The notes beneath the pieces were generated by a model. That model saw only the letters and a list, made by a program, of their open reading frames with translations. It had not been told where the DNA came from and made no database searches. Below, one piece after another: positions 1-11,217 of a stretch of 64,000 nucleotides of DNA. The translations under genes and the position numbers were made by a program. The stretch is from Ilex aquifolium (Eukaryota > Streptophyta > Magnoliopsida > Aquifoliales > Aquifoliaceae), in assembly GCA_951799425.1 (NCBI GenBank), contig OX637392.1, positions 59,001,093-59,065,092 on the forward strand, written 5' to 3'. How positions within the stretch are numbered: the first letter of the stretch is position 1; every line of letters begins with the position of its first letter.

Positions 1-1527
1 AAACATGCTTGTGCCTTGAAGGCCCCTTTCAAAAATGCATCTACAGATTTAGAATATGATGTCGTTGACATGTGAGCAAGAAAGCAGCCTCGAATGTAGG
101 ATAAAGCCCAAGATGTCCGCAGGGAGAAGACTAAAGCAATGTGTTTATCTGAATTAAGTCCAAATTGGGAAACCATCTGATTCCATCGGAATTCAAAATC
201 CTCCCTATTCTCCAAATGATATAATGCTTCAAACTCAGATTTGAATTCTGCAAACCTCGGTCCAAGTGGAAGAGAAAACCAGCAGGGCATTTTTGGCAGA
301 ATACTCCATATAGAAACGACATGTTTAGTGTTTGGTAATTCACTTCTTATAGCATCTATAAGCCCAGGGTCAAGATCAGATATAATTGTTTGCGGACATC
401 TTCCCTTCATAAAATGCAGAAAAGCCTACACCAATGAATACAATAAGCAAATAACATTACGAGAATAAATTGAAAACATTTATGTACTGATCATATAAGT
501 TTTAAACCTGTAAAGCCCATGCAAAGGAACGAGGTGTTTCATCCTGCAACAGAGCACAACCAAAGAAGAGGATTTTGCCATTGTTGTCAATGCCAAGCCA
601 TGCTCCGAAAAGCATACCATAGGTGATCGAACGATATGTTGTGTCGAAATAAACTACATCACCAAACATGTTGTATGCTTGAATAGTGTCTCCATATGAC
701 CAAGCAATGTTCTCAATTTTATCATTCTCATCCACAGTAACATCATAAACAAAGCATGCATCCGTCTCTTTCGCAGCCCTACAGGCCTCAAGAAGATCTA
801 TTGTATCGTTTTCTCTTTTCTCAGTCAGTATAGCATCATTTTCTTGAACAACTTTCTTACGGTTTTGAACAAAGTTCCTGACATCCCTTTCAAGAAAGGG
901 CAACTGTCCACCTTGTATTCCCTTTTCCAACTCAAGCACCTTAACTATACGATGTATGGGAAAACCAGCCTTGGAAAGCAACAGAATGCGCTCTTGATCA
1001 GCCTCATGAATTTTGCGGTACGCAGGAAGGAGCCGCACTTGGTCATCTTCCAGGAGTTCATGATTGTGCACATTACTGAATTGTACAACAAACCATTGAG
1101 AAACACCATCAATAACCTCCTTTGACAAATACATTTTCGCATCACATCCACACCTTACCGACTTCCTATCCCTATGGTGCTCCCCAGTAGGCTTTTTTCT
1201 TGTTGGTGCAAAACCAGAACGGTAACAAACAAAGTCTCGTTTATAAATACCCAATTGTGGGCTCAACCTTGACCGCTCTTTCCTGATTGAAAACCCATTC
1301 TTTCTAGCAAAATTGGCATAATATTCAAATGCATCATCGTCACTTTTGAATACCATTCCCACATAAGGGGCAACCATAGCGTCTGCTGATGCCAAATCAT
1401 TTTTCATCAATTGACATCCTATATTTGTCTCTTCCACCTCTCCTTCATAGGTAACAAAACATTTCCAATCCCCACATGGGCATTGTTGGCGCCGCATCCA
1501 TACATTTTTTGACGGTAGTGAGACCAT
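1..1527 (-). CDS. FRS10: FAR1-RELATED SEQUENCE 10-like protein, N-terminal part
   Basis: Partial gene running off the left edge. Exon 1 is 508-1527 and exon 2 is 425-1 (partial); the 82-bp intron 426-507 has GT-AG ends and joins WALQ to AFLHFMKG in frame. The start at 1527 is chosen because MVSLPSKNVW followed by RRQQCPCGDWKC is the usual FRS10 opening; the frame stays open upstream to 1614 without family similarity. Residues about 54-155 form the FAR1 DNA-binding domain (WRKY-GCM1 type zinc finger: CYRSGF, CGCDAK, VHNHEL). After LLPAYRKI a MULE-transposase core begins, with DTTYRS carrying the expected first Asp. The SWIM finger would lie outside the window. FRS proteins are nuclear transcription factors domesticated from Mutator-like transposases (established). 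No frameshift or stop is seen in the visible 480 residues. The FRS10 assignment rests on recalled family similarity. Confidence 0.9.
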
Positions 1528-1992
1528 TGTTGAATAACCCCACTCTATAAAAGTGTATAGGAGTGCATAAATACTATGGATTTCACTGTTCTTGAGTAAC
1601 CCAGAAGCTGGCAATAGACAACCCTACAATAGGACATTCAATGAAGCATTGAAGTGAGATGTGTTGTTCACTTGGATACAGTACATATCATGTGTAAAGA
1701 CCAACTTTTTATGTTAATCTTCTAAATGGGTACCATTGTACCGAGGATAATGTTTGGGTCTCAACTGTCAAGTTGAACGCGATACATGTACTGGAAAACC
1801 TACAATGAATAATTCAATTTTGGATGCTGTAGTTCATTGAAGTATAATATAGAGTACCTATTTAACTGTATAATTTTTCAGTCATATTCGAAATAGGTTC
1901 TTCAATTCTCATTTGCATATGTGAGAAAAGGGTACTAGTAATGATCGGCAGGGAAAGAGAAAGAAAATCAGTGGAACATTAAGAGATTTGCG
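1528..1992. other. 5' flank of the FRS10-like gene
   Basis: Upstream DNA and probable 5' UTR/promoter of the minus-strand FRS10-like gene. It is moderately AT-rich. No coding potential, RNA gene or clear TATA box was found. Confidence 0.4.
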
Positions 1993-2292
1993 TACCAGTG
2001 AAGCAGAGAAGTGATTAAAACCCTTATTCCTTATTTCCTTCTCTCTGTTCTTCCACAGCTCGAGTAAAATGAATGAGAGAAGTGCTTAAATCCCTTATTC
2101 ATTATTTCCTTTTCTCTGTTCTTCTACGGCTCGAGAAAAATTAATGAGAGTGATCAAAAAAGAAGTGATAAAACCCTTATTTCTCATTTCCTTCTCTCTT
2201 CATCCACAGCTCTGAGTGACCTTATTTCCCTCTCTCTGTTCTTCCACAGCTCGAGTGACCTTATTCCTTCCCCTCTGTTTCTCTCTCTGAAA
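1993..2292. repeat. Imperfect tandem repeat, ~80-bp and ~40-bp units
   Basis: Three ~80-bp units each contain a version of 'gtgataaaacccttatt', 'tccttctctctgttcttc' and 'cacagctcgag', followed by about two shorter ~40-bp units made only of the second half. Units differ by a few substitutions and small gaps. The array sits 0.5-0.8 kb upstream of the FRS10-like start, possibly in its promoter or 5' UTR. The small ORFs read through it are artefacts. Confidence 0.75.
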
Positions 2293-3107
2293 ATTACAGG
2301 AAAAGGCTTCAATTGGGTTGGGTTCGGACTTTTTTGTCTTGGGCCTTTGAAATGATAAAAGGATGGGTTTAACTTGATTGCATTGGTCTTTGTAACCCAG
2401 TCCATAGATTACAAAGTAGAAAATTCCCAATTAATTAACCCACAATACCCAATTCTCATTGAGCCAACGAATTGACATCCATATCTATTTAGGGTTTTTT
2501 AAGTGTCGGTACAATTTTTTAGATTTATTTAAGAGGAAGTGTATTGATAAGTTTTCTACTCTATTAAGTTCACTTTTACTAAAACATTTTTTTTTATTAT
2601 GTATAAAATTCAGATTACATTTTATTTATATTACTTGTTTACCCTTTTCTAAATTATTTTCTAATCAAATATTTAAAGATTTGATTAGATTTTAGAAAAA
2701 ATTTCAGTCACACTCCTTCTAGTTTACCATATCTTCAAGGACACCTATCTATTTTCTAAATTTTCACTGACACCCTTGTTAGAATAAAAATGTTAACTAG
2801 AATACAATTTTACTAAATTGTTCATAATATATTAGAGGAAAAATCCACACTCTTCTAGATAAGAATATCTTCAATGAGACTCTATTTTTTAAATTTTTTT
2901 ACGTATTAAAGCTGATTAAAATTCGATTTGAATTAATTAAAATTTATTTTTTACGTATTAAAATTTGAATCGATTAAAAATAATATTTTTTTACGTATTA
3001 AAATTGAGTCAATTAAAAATTATTTTTAATCGACTCAAATCAAATTTTAATCAAAACGCATTAAATTTTAATTAATTTAAATTTTAATAAATAAAAATAT
3101 ATAAATT
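2293..3107. other. AT-rich intergenic DNA with degenerate repeat
   Basis: No gene. From about 2690 the DNA resembles the ends of the Mutator-like element at 23643-36453 (a run like 'gaaaaaatttcagtcacactcc'). 2890-3060 has several copies of 'tttttacgtattaaa' interspersed with 'aatcgattaaaaat'. It is probably a decayed non-autonomous transposon without recognisable boundaries. Confidence 0.35.
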
Positions 3108-3374
3108 TTAATCGACACAAAACGATTTTAATAAGCTCAAATTGACTTCGGGGTGAGCCACTTCATTGTGACTTTTGCCCTCACTGCCTTGGGTCTCATC
3201 ATGATGTTCTTGGTTATAAGACAAATTTTTTTCTTGTGGCGGCTGAGCAGCCAGATGCTGCAGGATTTGTTGGTTCTGCAGAACCAATTCCTCCATAGTT
3301 TTCTCCAGACTCCTTTCTCTTGCCGCTTCATTGCCCAACGGGGTTGGATTCTGCTGGTCGGTTGGGCGTGACAT
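3108..3374 (-). pseudogene. Truncated retrotransposon gag N-terminus
   Basis: An 88-codon reading frame opens MSRPTDQQNPTPLGNEA and continues with a Glu/Gln-rich helix (MEELVLQNQQILQHL) typical of the extreme N-terminus of plant Ty3/gypsy Gag. It lies just inside an LTR-like segment (3491-4087), in the position expected for gag after a leader. All downstream gag-pol sequence is missing; the frame dissolves into AT-rich DNA at about 3130. Remnant, not a host gene. Confidence 0.6.
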
Positions 3375-3490
3375 TGGTCATTCATCATCACGACTTTGAT
3401 TTCTCGTCAAATTTTTTGACCTGGTGACTGTCATTGATTTTAAAAGTTTTAATGGTGAAAATTTGGTGATTTCTCACATACAACGCCAAT

Positions 3491-4087
3491 TGTTGATATT
3501 AGAAAAATAACCTTCGAGCTTCAACGACGTGATAGACCGAGGGAGGCACCTACAAAGACAAGTTGAAGACAGGAGGAATTTAGGAGATCGACCTCCGATG
3601 ATTAAGTCAAAAAAAGCATTAGAGAAGAAAGAATATTCAATTGATGTCTGATTACTTATCTCCATGGACTCCTCTTTTATAGGCCCTTCAAATTCTCCTC
3701 ACCTATTTGAATTGTGGCTGTTCCAACAGTATGGTGGAGATAGACTCCTTAACGGAGTGAAAGTCTTTAATTGAGTTGAACTAGTCAAAGTCATATGCAA
3801 ATAAGATCTTTTGTCGAGCTAAAAATGCGAGTTACAGTTTTGCCGAGCTACCGAGCTCCCAATGCCGAGTTTGTGCCAAAATTCCCATTATTAGACTTCA
3901 AGTCCAATAACTCTTCAATGGAGGAACGGCCTTCTAATCAAAATATAGTTTGTAAAAATAATATTAGTATTTTTGTTTTAATTTAAGTAAATTCTAGGTT
4001 TTCCCCACTATGAAAACATCCTCCCTCCTGTATTGCACATTAGACTCGTCAAATAAATAAGTCCACACAAACTCGGCTAAACAAACA
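3491..4087 (-). repeat. Probable LTR of the truncated gypsy element
   Basis: Bounded by TG (tgttgatatt at 3491) and CA (aaacaaaca ending at 4087). On the minus strand a TATA-like CTATAAAAG lies near 3679, and just beyond the LTR (3477-3488) is a TTGGCGTTG sequence that could be a decayed primer-binding site. No second copy is present in the window, so the boundaries are inferred. Confidence 0.5.
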
Positions 4088-4545
4088 TGAATTCACTAAT
4101 GCTCCGTTTGGTACGATAGAAAAATAGAAGGATGAAAAGTTGGAAAGATGGAAAGTGAGAGGAATAGATAAAATATCATATTTGGTAAGGAATGAATGTA
4201 GGAAGGATGTAAAAGTGGACGGATTAATTTTCCTTCCAGCTCACTAAAATCAATCCCTCCAAAATTAGGCAGAAAATGAAAGAAAATGATACTCATGTTA
4301 GGTCAAAATATATTATTTATTTTTTTAACCTTCAACTAATTACTTATTTACATTAAACACCTAAACCTAACATCCTATCATTTAAAAATTAAAACACCTA
4401 AACTAAATTCCTATCAGTTAAACACGTAAAAATCCAAATCGCAGTGGAGTGAAAATCCAGAAATCAATGGGATTCGTAGAGCGAAAATCTGACGTTAATC
4501 TTTTTCGTCGATTTTTATTTTTTAAATAAAATTAAAAATGGATAT

Positions 4546-5241
4546 TGATGGTTCCTCGGAAATCAATCTCCCAGGCCCGAGTTGATTAGGCTCTTCTTGA
4601 ATTTTATAAGATGGGTTTCAGAGAAATTGAAGTTAAGCGATGATAGGCAAGCAAATGTGAGTGGTTCACCCTAGCCAAAAGACTTGGGCTACGTCCACTG
4701 TAATGGAGGCTCTTGATCCTGGGTTGTGTATATTGATTTCAACTGATTACAAGAAAAGTATTGGCTCTGGGCCACAAACGATGCTCTCTATTGAGGCTGT
4801 CCTAGGGATCTTGGCGAAAATACCAGCTAGAAGACGGGGAAGAAGGCCCAGGAATTCGATCCCCTTTCCTCCTTTTACTGTCCTATTTATATGGTGTCTG
4901 CTCCTAGGGTTTTGTTGTCCCTGCTCTTCCTTTTTTTGATCTTGTGGGGACCGTTCGTCCTTTCTCTGCGAGCCACTCTGACCGCCGGCGATTCTGTGCC
5001 CACGATCGCCTGGGTTCGTTCGACACCATCCCTCTGTTTTTGCAGGGAGTAACTCTGAGAAATCAGAGCCGATTTTCCTTGTCCTTGGAGCGCGTGGTGC
5101 AACAGGCTCCAACTTGGGCCGTGGGCTGAGGATCGAACTTGGACCGGTTGGGGTCATTCCCTTTTGGGCTTCAGAGTCTTTATTCAGCCTTTGGGCTCGG
5201 TCGTTGTGGCAGCCTAGCCCAAAAAAAACCTACCCTCATCA
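4546..5241 (-). repeat. LTR, 3' copy of the Tat element
   Basis: 696 bp, TG...CA. Carries a minus-strand TATA box (tatttata on plus, 4884-4891). Same length as the partner at 18441-19136 with three substitutions. Reading frames inside it are shadows. Confidence 0.95.
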
Positions 5242-5260
5242 GTTGCCCCCCAGCCCCTGG
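5242..5260 (-). other. Polypurine tract next to the 3' LTR
   Basis: On the minus strand this reads CCAGGGGCTGGGGGGCAAC, purine-rich and abutting the LTR start, the position of plus-strand priming in LTR elements. Confidence 0.7.
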
Positions 5261-5327
5261 TCATGAGAATGACGTCTTCTCTGACCTGGGGGTAATAAAT
5301 GCCTTTTCTGAGGTCTTTACGGTCCCC

Positions 5328-5514
5328 ATACGTGGCGGAATGTGTGGTCAGGCGGCTTTACGCGGTTCAGGGCTGATTCGGTAATTTGCCGGCTGTGATG
5401 GGATGTTTTTTTTTTTTTTTACATGTGTCACCATGGGGTGACTCCAGTCGGTACGGTTCTGGAGACGCGTCCTGCCGCCTCATTTTTCCTGACATTGAAT
5501 GCCTTGTATAAAAG
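5328..5514 (+). promoter_or_regulatory. Promoter-like region of antisense gene A
   Basis: TATAAAAG at 5507-5514 lies 435 bp before the ATG of gene A. ACGT-core boxes resembling G-box/ABRE sites precede it (atacgtggc at 5328-5336). A GTACGT donor at about 5676 and pyrimidine tracts before the ATG allow a 5' UTR intron, which I cannot prove. Direction is opposite to gag-pol. Confidence 0.5.
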
Positions 5515-5941
5515 CGGGGGAACCCTCTCGCCAGAGTTGCTTTTTGAACCTTTTGAATCTCCTCGTGCTTGCCTCACCCCCTTTGGGCTTTCGGAGCGCT
5601 TCGTTTCAGACTTTCAGGCGGTCTTTAGAGTTTCCGAGTTCCCGGTTCTCTTCTGCTTCTAGCGCCTTGTCTAGGTACGTCTTTCCTTCTTTCTTTACTC
5701 TTTGTTTGACCTGGATCCCTTCAACCCTCCTTGGTGGGGTTTTGGGTTTCACTTCTTGATATGGAGGTTTAGCTATTTTAGGAATTGTTCCGACGACCTT
5801 TCTCCCCTGACGTGTTTCGTGGACCATCCTACCTCGCTTAGGGTGTCATTCCTTCGAGGTTGGTGTCTGAGACCTCCCTTTTTGACGGACTGCGCTTTAC
5901 ATTTGCCTTCCCTCCATTCTGGCTTAAGGTCTAGTCCTTCG

Positions 5942-8130
5942 ATGGGGAAATGGGTCGTTTCCTCCTCTGAATCGGATTCTGAGGACCAAGTGGGTGAAGA
6001 GGTCGAGGCAAGTACCTCAGGTTCTCATAGTGGCAGTTCCGCTGATAGGGCCGTGTCTGGGTCTGCCCTTGGGGTTTCTGCCTCCGGGTCCATCCTTATA
6101 GAAGAAGCTCGTCCTTTATCGTCATTCCCTCATGTTTCTTTCGCTGCGCCAAAAACTAAGAAATCCAAACCGGCTCCTCCTCCAACTCCTAGAAAAAGGG
6201 TTCGTCGGGATCAAGCCGACCTAACTTGCTGTGCGGCGTCGACTCCCAGTTGTCTTAGTGATGAGGATTTAGGCGAATTGAGGCGGGAATATTGTTTTCC
6301 CGACTCCGTTCTTTTGCACTCCCTTGACGTGCATGAGAGGTGCAATTCTTCTATCCCCGGCCTGGTTTATTTCTACGAGTCGGCTTTCCGCGCTGGTTTG
6401 CGGTTCCCTGTTCATCCTTTCATCCGGATTGTCCTTGCTTTTTATAACATATACCCTGCCCGGCTTTCTCCAAACGGATGGGGTCTCCTGATCGGATTTC
6501 TTGTCCATTGGTTGAAGAGTGGGAACGACTCTCAGCCCTCCGTTAATGAATTTGCCTCCCTTTTTCAACTTAAGTCCTCCCCTTCTGCTGGTTTCCTTTA
6601 TTTTTCGAAAAGGGTCAGGGCGAGGAATCTGATCACCGGGCTTCCTTCTTCCAACAAAGGGTGGAAACCCAAGTTCTTCTTTGTTAGAGGTGATTCCTGG
6701 GAGCTTTCCGAGAAACCAGGGGACGTCCCTCTCATTCCCAGGTCTTGGGGGGCCCCAAGGAATATAAGTAAGGCCCTTCAATTTAGCTGCATCTTTTTCT
6801 TTCCCTATTCTTCTTTTTCTGACTTAACTTCTGATTTGCAGGTTACCGTCCTGTCCTTGGGGTCGAGGAAGCGGCAAGGGTTGCTAGAGCCGAGGATTCG
6901 GGGTCGCAGTCCTTCTTCGATTTGGTGACGGATGAGAATTTAGCCCTCTACGAACTCGGGCCTCCAGTTGAGCAACCCTCAGTGCCTTCGTCACCCCCTG
7001 CTCCCCCAACTGCCCCTATGAAGAAAGATTTGATAATGGCGGTATTCACAGATGCCGAGAAGTCGAGGAAGAAAAGGAAGGTGGTGAAGGATTCCCAGCC
7101 GTTATCTACTGGTGCGTCGGTATCCGACCCCCCACCTGCTACTTCTGAGCAGAAGGAAGAGATCCTCCTTCCCTGCGAGGATGCGCCTCCCCCCCTGCTC
7201 CCTGTTGAGGCTCCTAGGGGCAAATCATCGACCGAGGGAGGTTCAGACAAAGGACGCGAGGTTCCAGCAGTTCTTCCTCACTCTGCCCCTCAGGAAGGTG
7301 GGAAGATGGGCCTCGCTCGACCTCCGTCTAAAGATCAAGGGGATGGTTTCCTGCGTGACCCTAAGGTCGCAGTTGCTGTCTTGTCCGACCTTGTTTCAAC
7401 TTCAGATCCCAGGGCAGCCATGCGGGTTCCTTTCGACAAGAAGGTCGATCGCGCTATCCGGGGCATGGCAGAGGTACTTTCTATCCTTGTCTTTTCTCTT
7501 CTCTTGTATTTCTTTATACCGAGGTCTTCAGGGATTTTTTGTTTGACCCCTTTTTCTTCTCAGACGCTCGCTTGCGTAAAGATGCTAGGATTCCACTACA
7601 AGGAGGAGCTTTCGAAGGCAAAGGAGTCCAGGGCCGTCCTGTTAGTGAGCAAGGAGGCTGCCGAGGAGAAGGTGAAGATTTTGACCTCAGAGGCCGCTGA
7701 ATTGAAGAGGATTAACGACGAGATGGATGCTCGCCTTCAGGATTTTGTCAAGGTCATGGATTCCAAGGAGAACAAACTCAAGGCCGCCGAGGCTGACCTG
7801 GTCGCCAAGGATTCCGAGCTGTTGTCTTTGCGGTCTCGTGTTTCGCAGCTCGAGAAAGACTGCGCCTCCGGCTTTGTGAAGGGTTTTCTAAACCTTAAGG
7901 ATCAACTTGAGGAGGCTCATCCTGACCTGGACTTGGACCCTTTCGTACCAGTGCTGGACTCCGAGGAGGCCGCCGTGGTGGCTGAGGAGGTCGGAACCTC
8001 TGATCTCCCTGAGGGTGTGGCTCCTGATGCGGAGAAGGTGCCTGGACCTGTGGTGGAAGCGGCGGAGGGACCATGTGTGCCAGCAGGGGCATCTGGTGAG
8101 GGGGCAGGTGATGAAGAGATTGCTTTTTGA
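5942..8130 (+). CDS. Antisense gene A of the Tat element (Transposase_28-like domain + coiled coil)
   Basis: Predicted exons 5942-6767, 6842-7473 and 7564-8130 give about 674 residues; introns 6768-6841 (phase 1, GTAAGG...TTTGCAG) and 7474-7563 (phase 0) restore one frame. The ATG at 5942 opens MGKWVVSSSESDSEDQ; the frame upstream has no other ATG. An acidic Ser-rich N-terminus is followed by basic KTKKSKPAPPPTPRKRVRR (possible nuclear signal). The conserved domain reads GLRFPVHPFIRIVL, ARLSPNGW and KFFFVRGDSWEL, the pattern of Pfam 'putative gypsy type transposon'. A second basic patch (SRKKRK), a Pro-rich linker and a long heptad coiled coil follow, then GFLNLKDQ and PDLDLDPF. It lies opposite to gag-pol. 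Function unknown; single antisense ORFs are documented in Tat elements. Unspliced, the frame breaks at 6768. Confidence 0.75.
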
Positions 8131-8540
8131 GGTCGATTTGAGGCCTTCCTGCTGTTTCCAACTTCCTTGTGACTCTTCAAGTAGTTTCTCTGTGGAATGC
8201 TCAATTGTAACTTCTTTAAATGCTAAAATGAGAACTCTTGTAGCTTTCTCTTTTTTATGATTGTTGCGTGATGCCTTGCTACAACTTCTTTGACTTGCGG
8301 TTGCGTTGTATTTTCCTTAGGCGCTGACTTCTGCTTTTTTACTTGTGGTCGAGCTTCTTTGAATCGAGCCGACCTTCACACTTTCCCCTTGGGTCTCTTG
8401 AACTTCTTTAGGGCTATTTTGGTCCTTTCTCGCTGTTTTACTCGTAGTGGTAGTCCGACGGTTTTGTTCGTTTGAGAACGTGCGCCGTCAGAGGGCTTAG
8501 TGATCCCTCGATCATGGCGTCCAAAAAGCCCCCACGACGC

Positions 8541-8627
8541 CACGTGTCCCCTCCATTAATGGCGAGGGACGTGCATTAACTGCCTTCGGCGACAGTGACA
8601 AGGCTTGTCCTGTGGCACCTATAAATA
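8541..8627 (+). promoter_or_regulatory. Promoter-like region of antisense gene B
   Basis: G-box CACGTG at 8541-8546 and TATAAATA at 8620-8627, 117 bp before the ATG at 8744, suit a plant Pol II core promoter driving gene B. Confidence 0.55.
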
Positions 8628-8743
8628 GGCCTTCAGGGAATGATTGCCTTTTACTGAGCGAACAAGTAGTTCTTAGCTTTCTGCTGCTATACGCTTTTCT
8701 TTCCCTGTTGCTCCTAAGAGATCTCTTTTCGATTCTTGCACTT

Positions 8744-10729
8744 ATGGCTACTCCTTCTTCTCCATTCGATGTTATGGAGCGAGTTTTCGGCTGCGTTGAA
8801 GCCAGCGAAATTGATGGGGACGAGGCTCAGCTCCTCGCTAGGCGCTTCAACTTTCCCCCTGGCGTGATCGTGCGCTCTGCGGGCTTGCGCAGATTCCACA
8901 GCTCGATTACTGGTGAAGCTTGCTTCTTCGAGGGCCCCTTCTCGCTAGGGCTTCGATTTCCCCTGCCTAGTTTGATACGAGAGGTCCTTCACTTTTTCAG
9001 TTTCTGTCCCGCCATGCTCCTCCCATCTGGCTGGGCGGTGTTATTGACCTTCATTGCGGCGTGGGGAAGGATGTTTCCTCAAGCTAGGGCTAACTTGAGA
9101 GAGTTTCTTCACTTTTTTTGCCCCGAGGAGGTATCCGAGTTTTACCACTTCGTCCCCAGGCGAGGGGGAGAAATTCCCATCCGGGATCTCCCGCCGAACC
9201 CTGAGGGGTGGATAAGGAGATATTTCTTCATCTCTGGAGATGGCTGGGAGTTTGATTCCCAATTTTCGGGGTCCGTCAGAGTTCCTACCGCCTGGGGGAG
9301 CCGCAGGAATTTAAGTAAGCTTTTTACCTTAATTTTTGTGGATGCTTGTCCTTGTGCTTTAACTGTGTCACCGGTTCCTAATGCAGGAGAGCTTCCGCCC
9401 CTTGACTCTTCAGAGCTGGCCCGAGTAGACCAAGCGCGTGCTCGCCTCCCCTTTTCTTATGTTAAGCTGATGCACCCCGGGGCCCCCTCGGGGTCAGGTG
9501 ATGGCACATAAACAATGTCTTTTGTTTCTCTGTTTCTTCTTTTCGGATCCTTGCTAAGTTTTTGATCTTGTTTATGTAGTTCCTTCCTACTTGGTGACTC
9601 AGCGCCACATGATCATGGAGCGCGTAGATGAGAGGAGGCGGGATAGGGCCGTAGGACCTCCGACGAAGAGGACGAGGTTGGAAGAGGGTGACCCTTCTGG
9701 TGGGGTCCCCCTATCGGCCGCCGAGGCTCCTGTTGTAGCAGCCGAGGCCCCTGCTCCTGTATCCAGCGCTCCTATTCCTTCATCCGAGGCCCCGAGGTTG
9801 ACATCGGAGTTGGTTACCAGTGCAGCCACTGCGGGTACCGTGACGATTGATCCCGTTGGAGGGCTTGTTCAGCGAGGCACTGCTTTATCTGTTGCAGCTG
9901 GTTCCAGCTCGGCTCGTGCCCCCCAGGCCTCTATTGCTGACCCCGAGGCCGGCCTACTTCGGGACATGAGTTTGAGCAGCCGGGCTTTGATGGAGTTGAT
10001 TCCCCGAGCTGACCTTCGCCGCTCTGTGGATCTTCCCTTTCAAGTCCGAAGCCGTGATGCTCTTCATGCCCTGCTCGAGGTATACCTTGGTGTTTTTTCC
10101 TCTATTTCAAACTTCTCGGTATCTTACATTGTCCCTTATATTTTCAGTCGGCGACGCATGTCTGCGCTCTTGGGAGGGAAATCTTTATGCTGAGGAGCGA
10201 TGTTCAGAGGAGAAGTTCCGAGGTTCTTGACGCCCGTCGGCAAGGCACCGAGCTGTTGGACTGGGGCTTGTCCACTGAGAGGGAATTGGAACAGGTCCTC
10301 GAACAGCGGGCTCATACTTTCAGACAACTGATTGCCAGTACCTCTGCTGAGGTTTCGCTAAGGGACGAACTAGCTTGTTTAAAGGAAGAGCGGGAGGCTG
10401 AGAAGGAGGAACTGCTGAACGCGGCTGTCGCTCGTACTCTTATGGGAGATGAGCTGAAAGAGTCCCGGGCTGAGGCTGCCGAGCTGAATAGGTCTTTAGC
10501 TGCCGAACGCCAGCTTGTAGAGGATCAACGAAAAGAGCTTGAGAAGGCGAGGCTGGAGGCAGCCAGGGCTTTTGTCGATGGGTTCTTTAATTTTGCCGAC
10601 CAGGCGATAGAGAGATATCCCGACCTAGACCTTGAGCAATTTCAGCCAAGGTTTGATGCTTCTTCAAGTGGCGGGGCTCCTGATGTTACTCCTGCTTCCG
10701 ACGCTACTCTTCCTGCAGATCGGTCTTGA
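8744..10729 (+). CDS. Antisense gene B of the Tat element (paralogue of gene A)
   Basis: Predicted exons 8744-9314, 9387-9497, 9580-10079 and 10148-10729 give about 587 residues. Introns: 9315-9386 (phase 1, same position as gene A intron 1), 9498-9579 (phase 1, absent from A) and 10080-10147 (phase 0, matching A intron 2). The start MATPSSPFDV lies 117 bp downstream of the TATA box. The domain core has CFFEGPFSLGLRFPLP, LPSGW and RRYFFISGDGWEF, clearly related to A and C but strongly diverged. Then come an Ala/Pro-rich linker with KRTR, a long Glu/Arg/Leu coiled coil, and the closing GFFNFADQ and PDLDLEQF shared with A. All reading frames rejoin exactly across the introns, which supports a functional spliced gene rather than chance ORFs. 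Role unknown. Confidence 0.75.
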
Positions 10730-10975
10730 CCACCAGGGTTTTCATAGCTGATTTTTTTTTTTTTTTTTGACGCAATTTTGTAGTGGAACTTCCCCTTTGG
10801 AATGGAAAAATTTTTGTGGTGCTGTACTTGTGTTGTGCTGTACTAGGTGCTGTACTCGTTGCTGCTTACTGTGTGTTGCTGTACTCCCCTGCCCCCTCTA
10901 CTCCGAAGAGGCCTTGGCCTGTTGGGAGTAGTGTCACTGCTTGGAATCTGGGCTTCCTTACATTGGATCTGCTGC

Positions 10976-10978
<3 letters not shown>

Positions 10979-11009
<31 letters not shown>
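10979..11009. repeat. (TA)n microsatellite
   Basis: About 14 TA repeats bounded by gtg and cac, between antisense genes B and C. Likely slippage-prone; it may form a cruciform. Confidence 0.9.
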
Positions 11010-11011
<2 letters not shown>

Positions 11012-11132
11012 TTTTTGCAATACACGATGTAGATTTAAGGAAGTTCCTGGGTGGTTTACCAACCTTGTCGTAAGTTGAGCCAGCATTCAATGCTATTTTG
11101 ATTGCGAGATTCCAACAGTCACCCTTGGGTAT

Positions 11133-11140
11133 TATTTATA
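11133..11140 (+). promoter_or_regulatory. TATA-like box of antisense gene C
   Basis: TATTTATA at 11133-11140, about 78 bp before the ATG at 11218. Weaker match than those of genes A and B. Confidence 0.35.
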
Positions 11141-11217
11141 CCCGTTTGCCTCATTGCTTTTCATCAAGCCCCTCCTTTTTTTCTTTAACTCTTCGTATCC
11201 TGCTTGAACTCGAGGCT

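Noticed and set aside
4747..5157. 136-codon ORF repeated at 18642-19052
   Set aside because: Lies inside both LTRs of the Tat element; duplicates because the LTRs are duplicates.
5702..5941. N-terminal extension of antisense gene A
   Set aside because: No ATG in that part of the frame; the open stretch begins at a TTG codon. The first ATG is at 5942.
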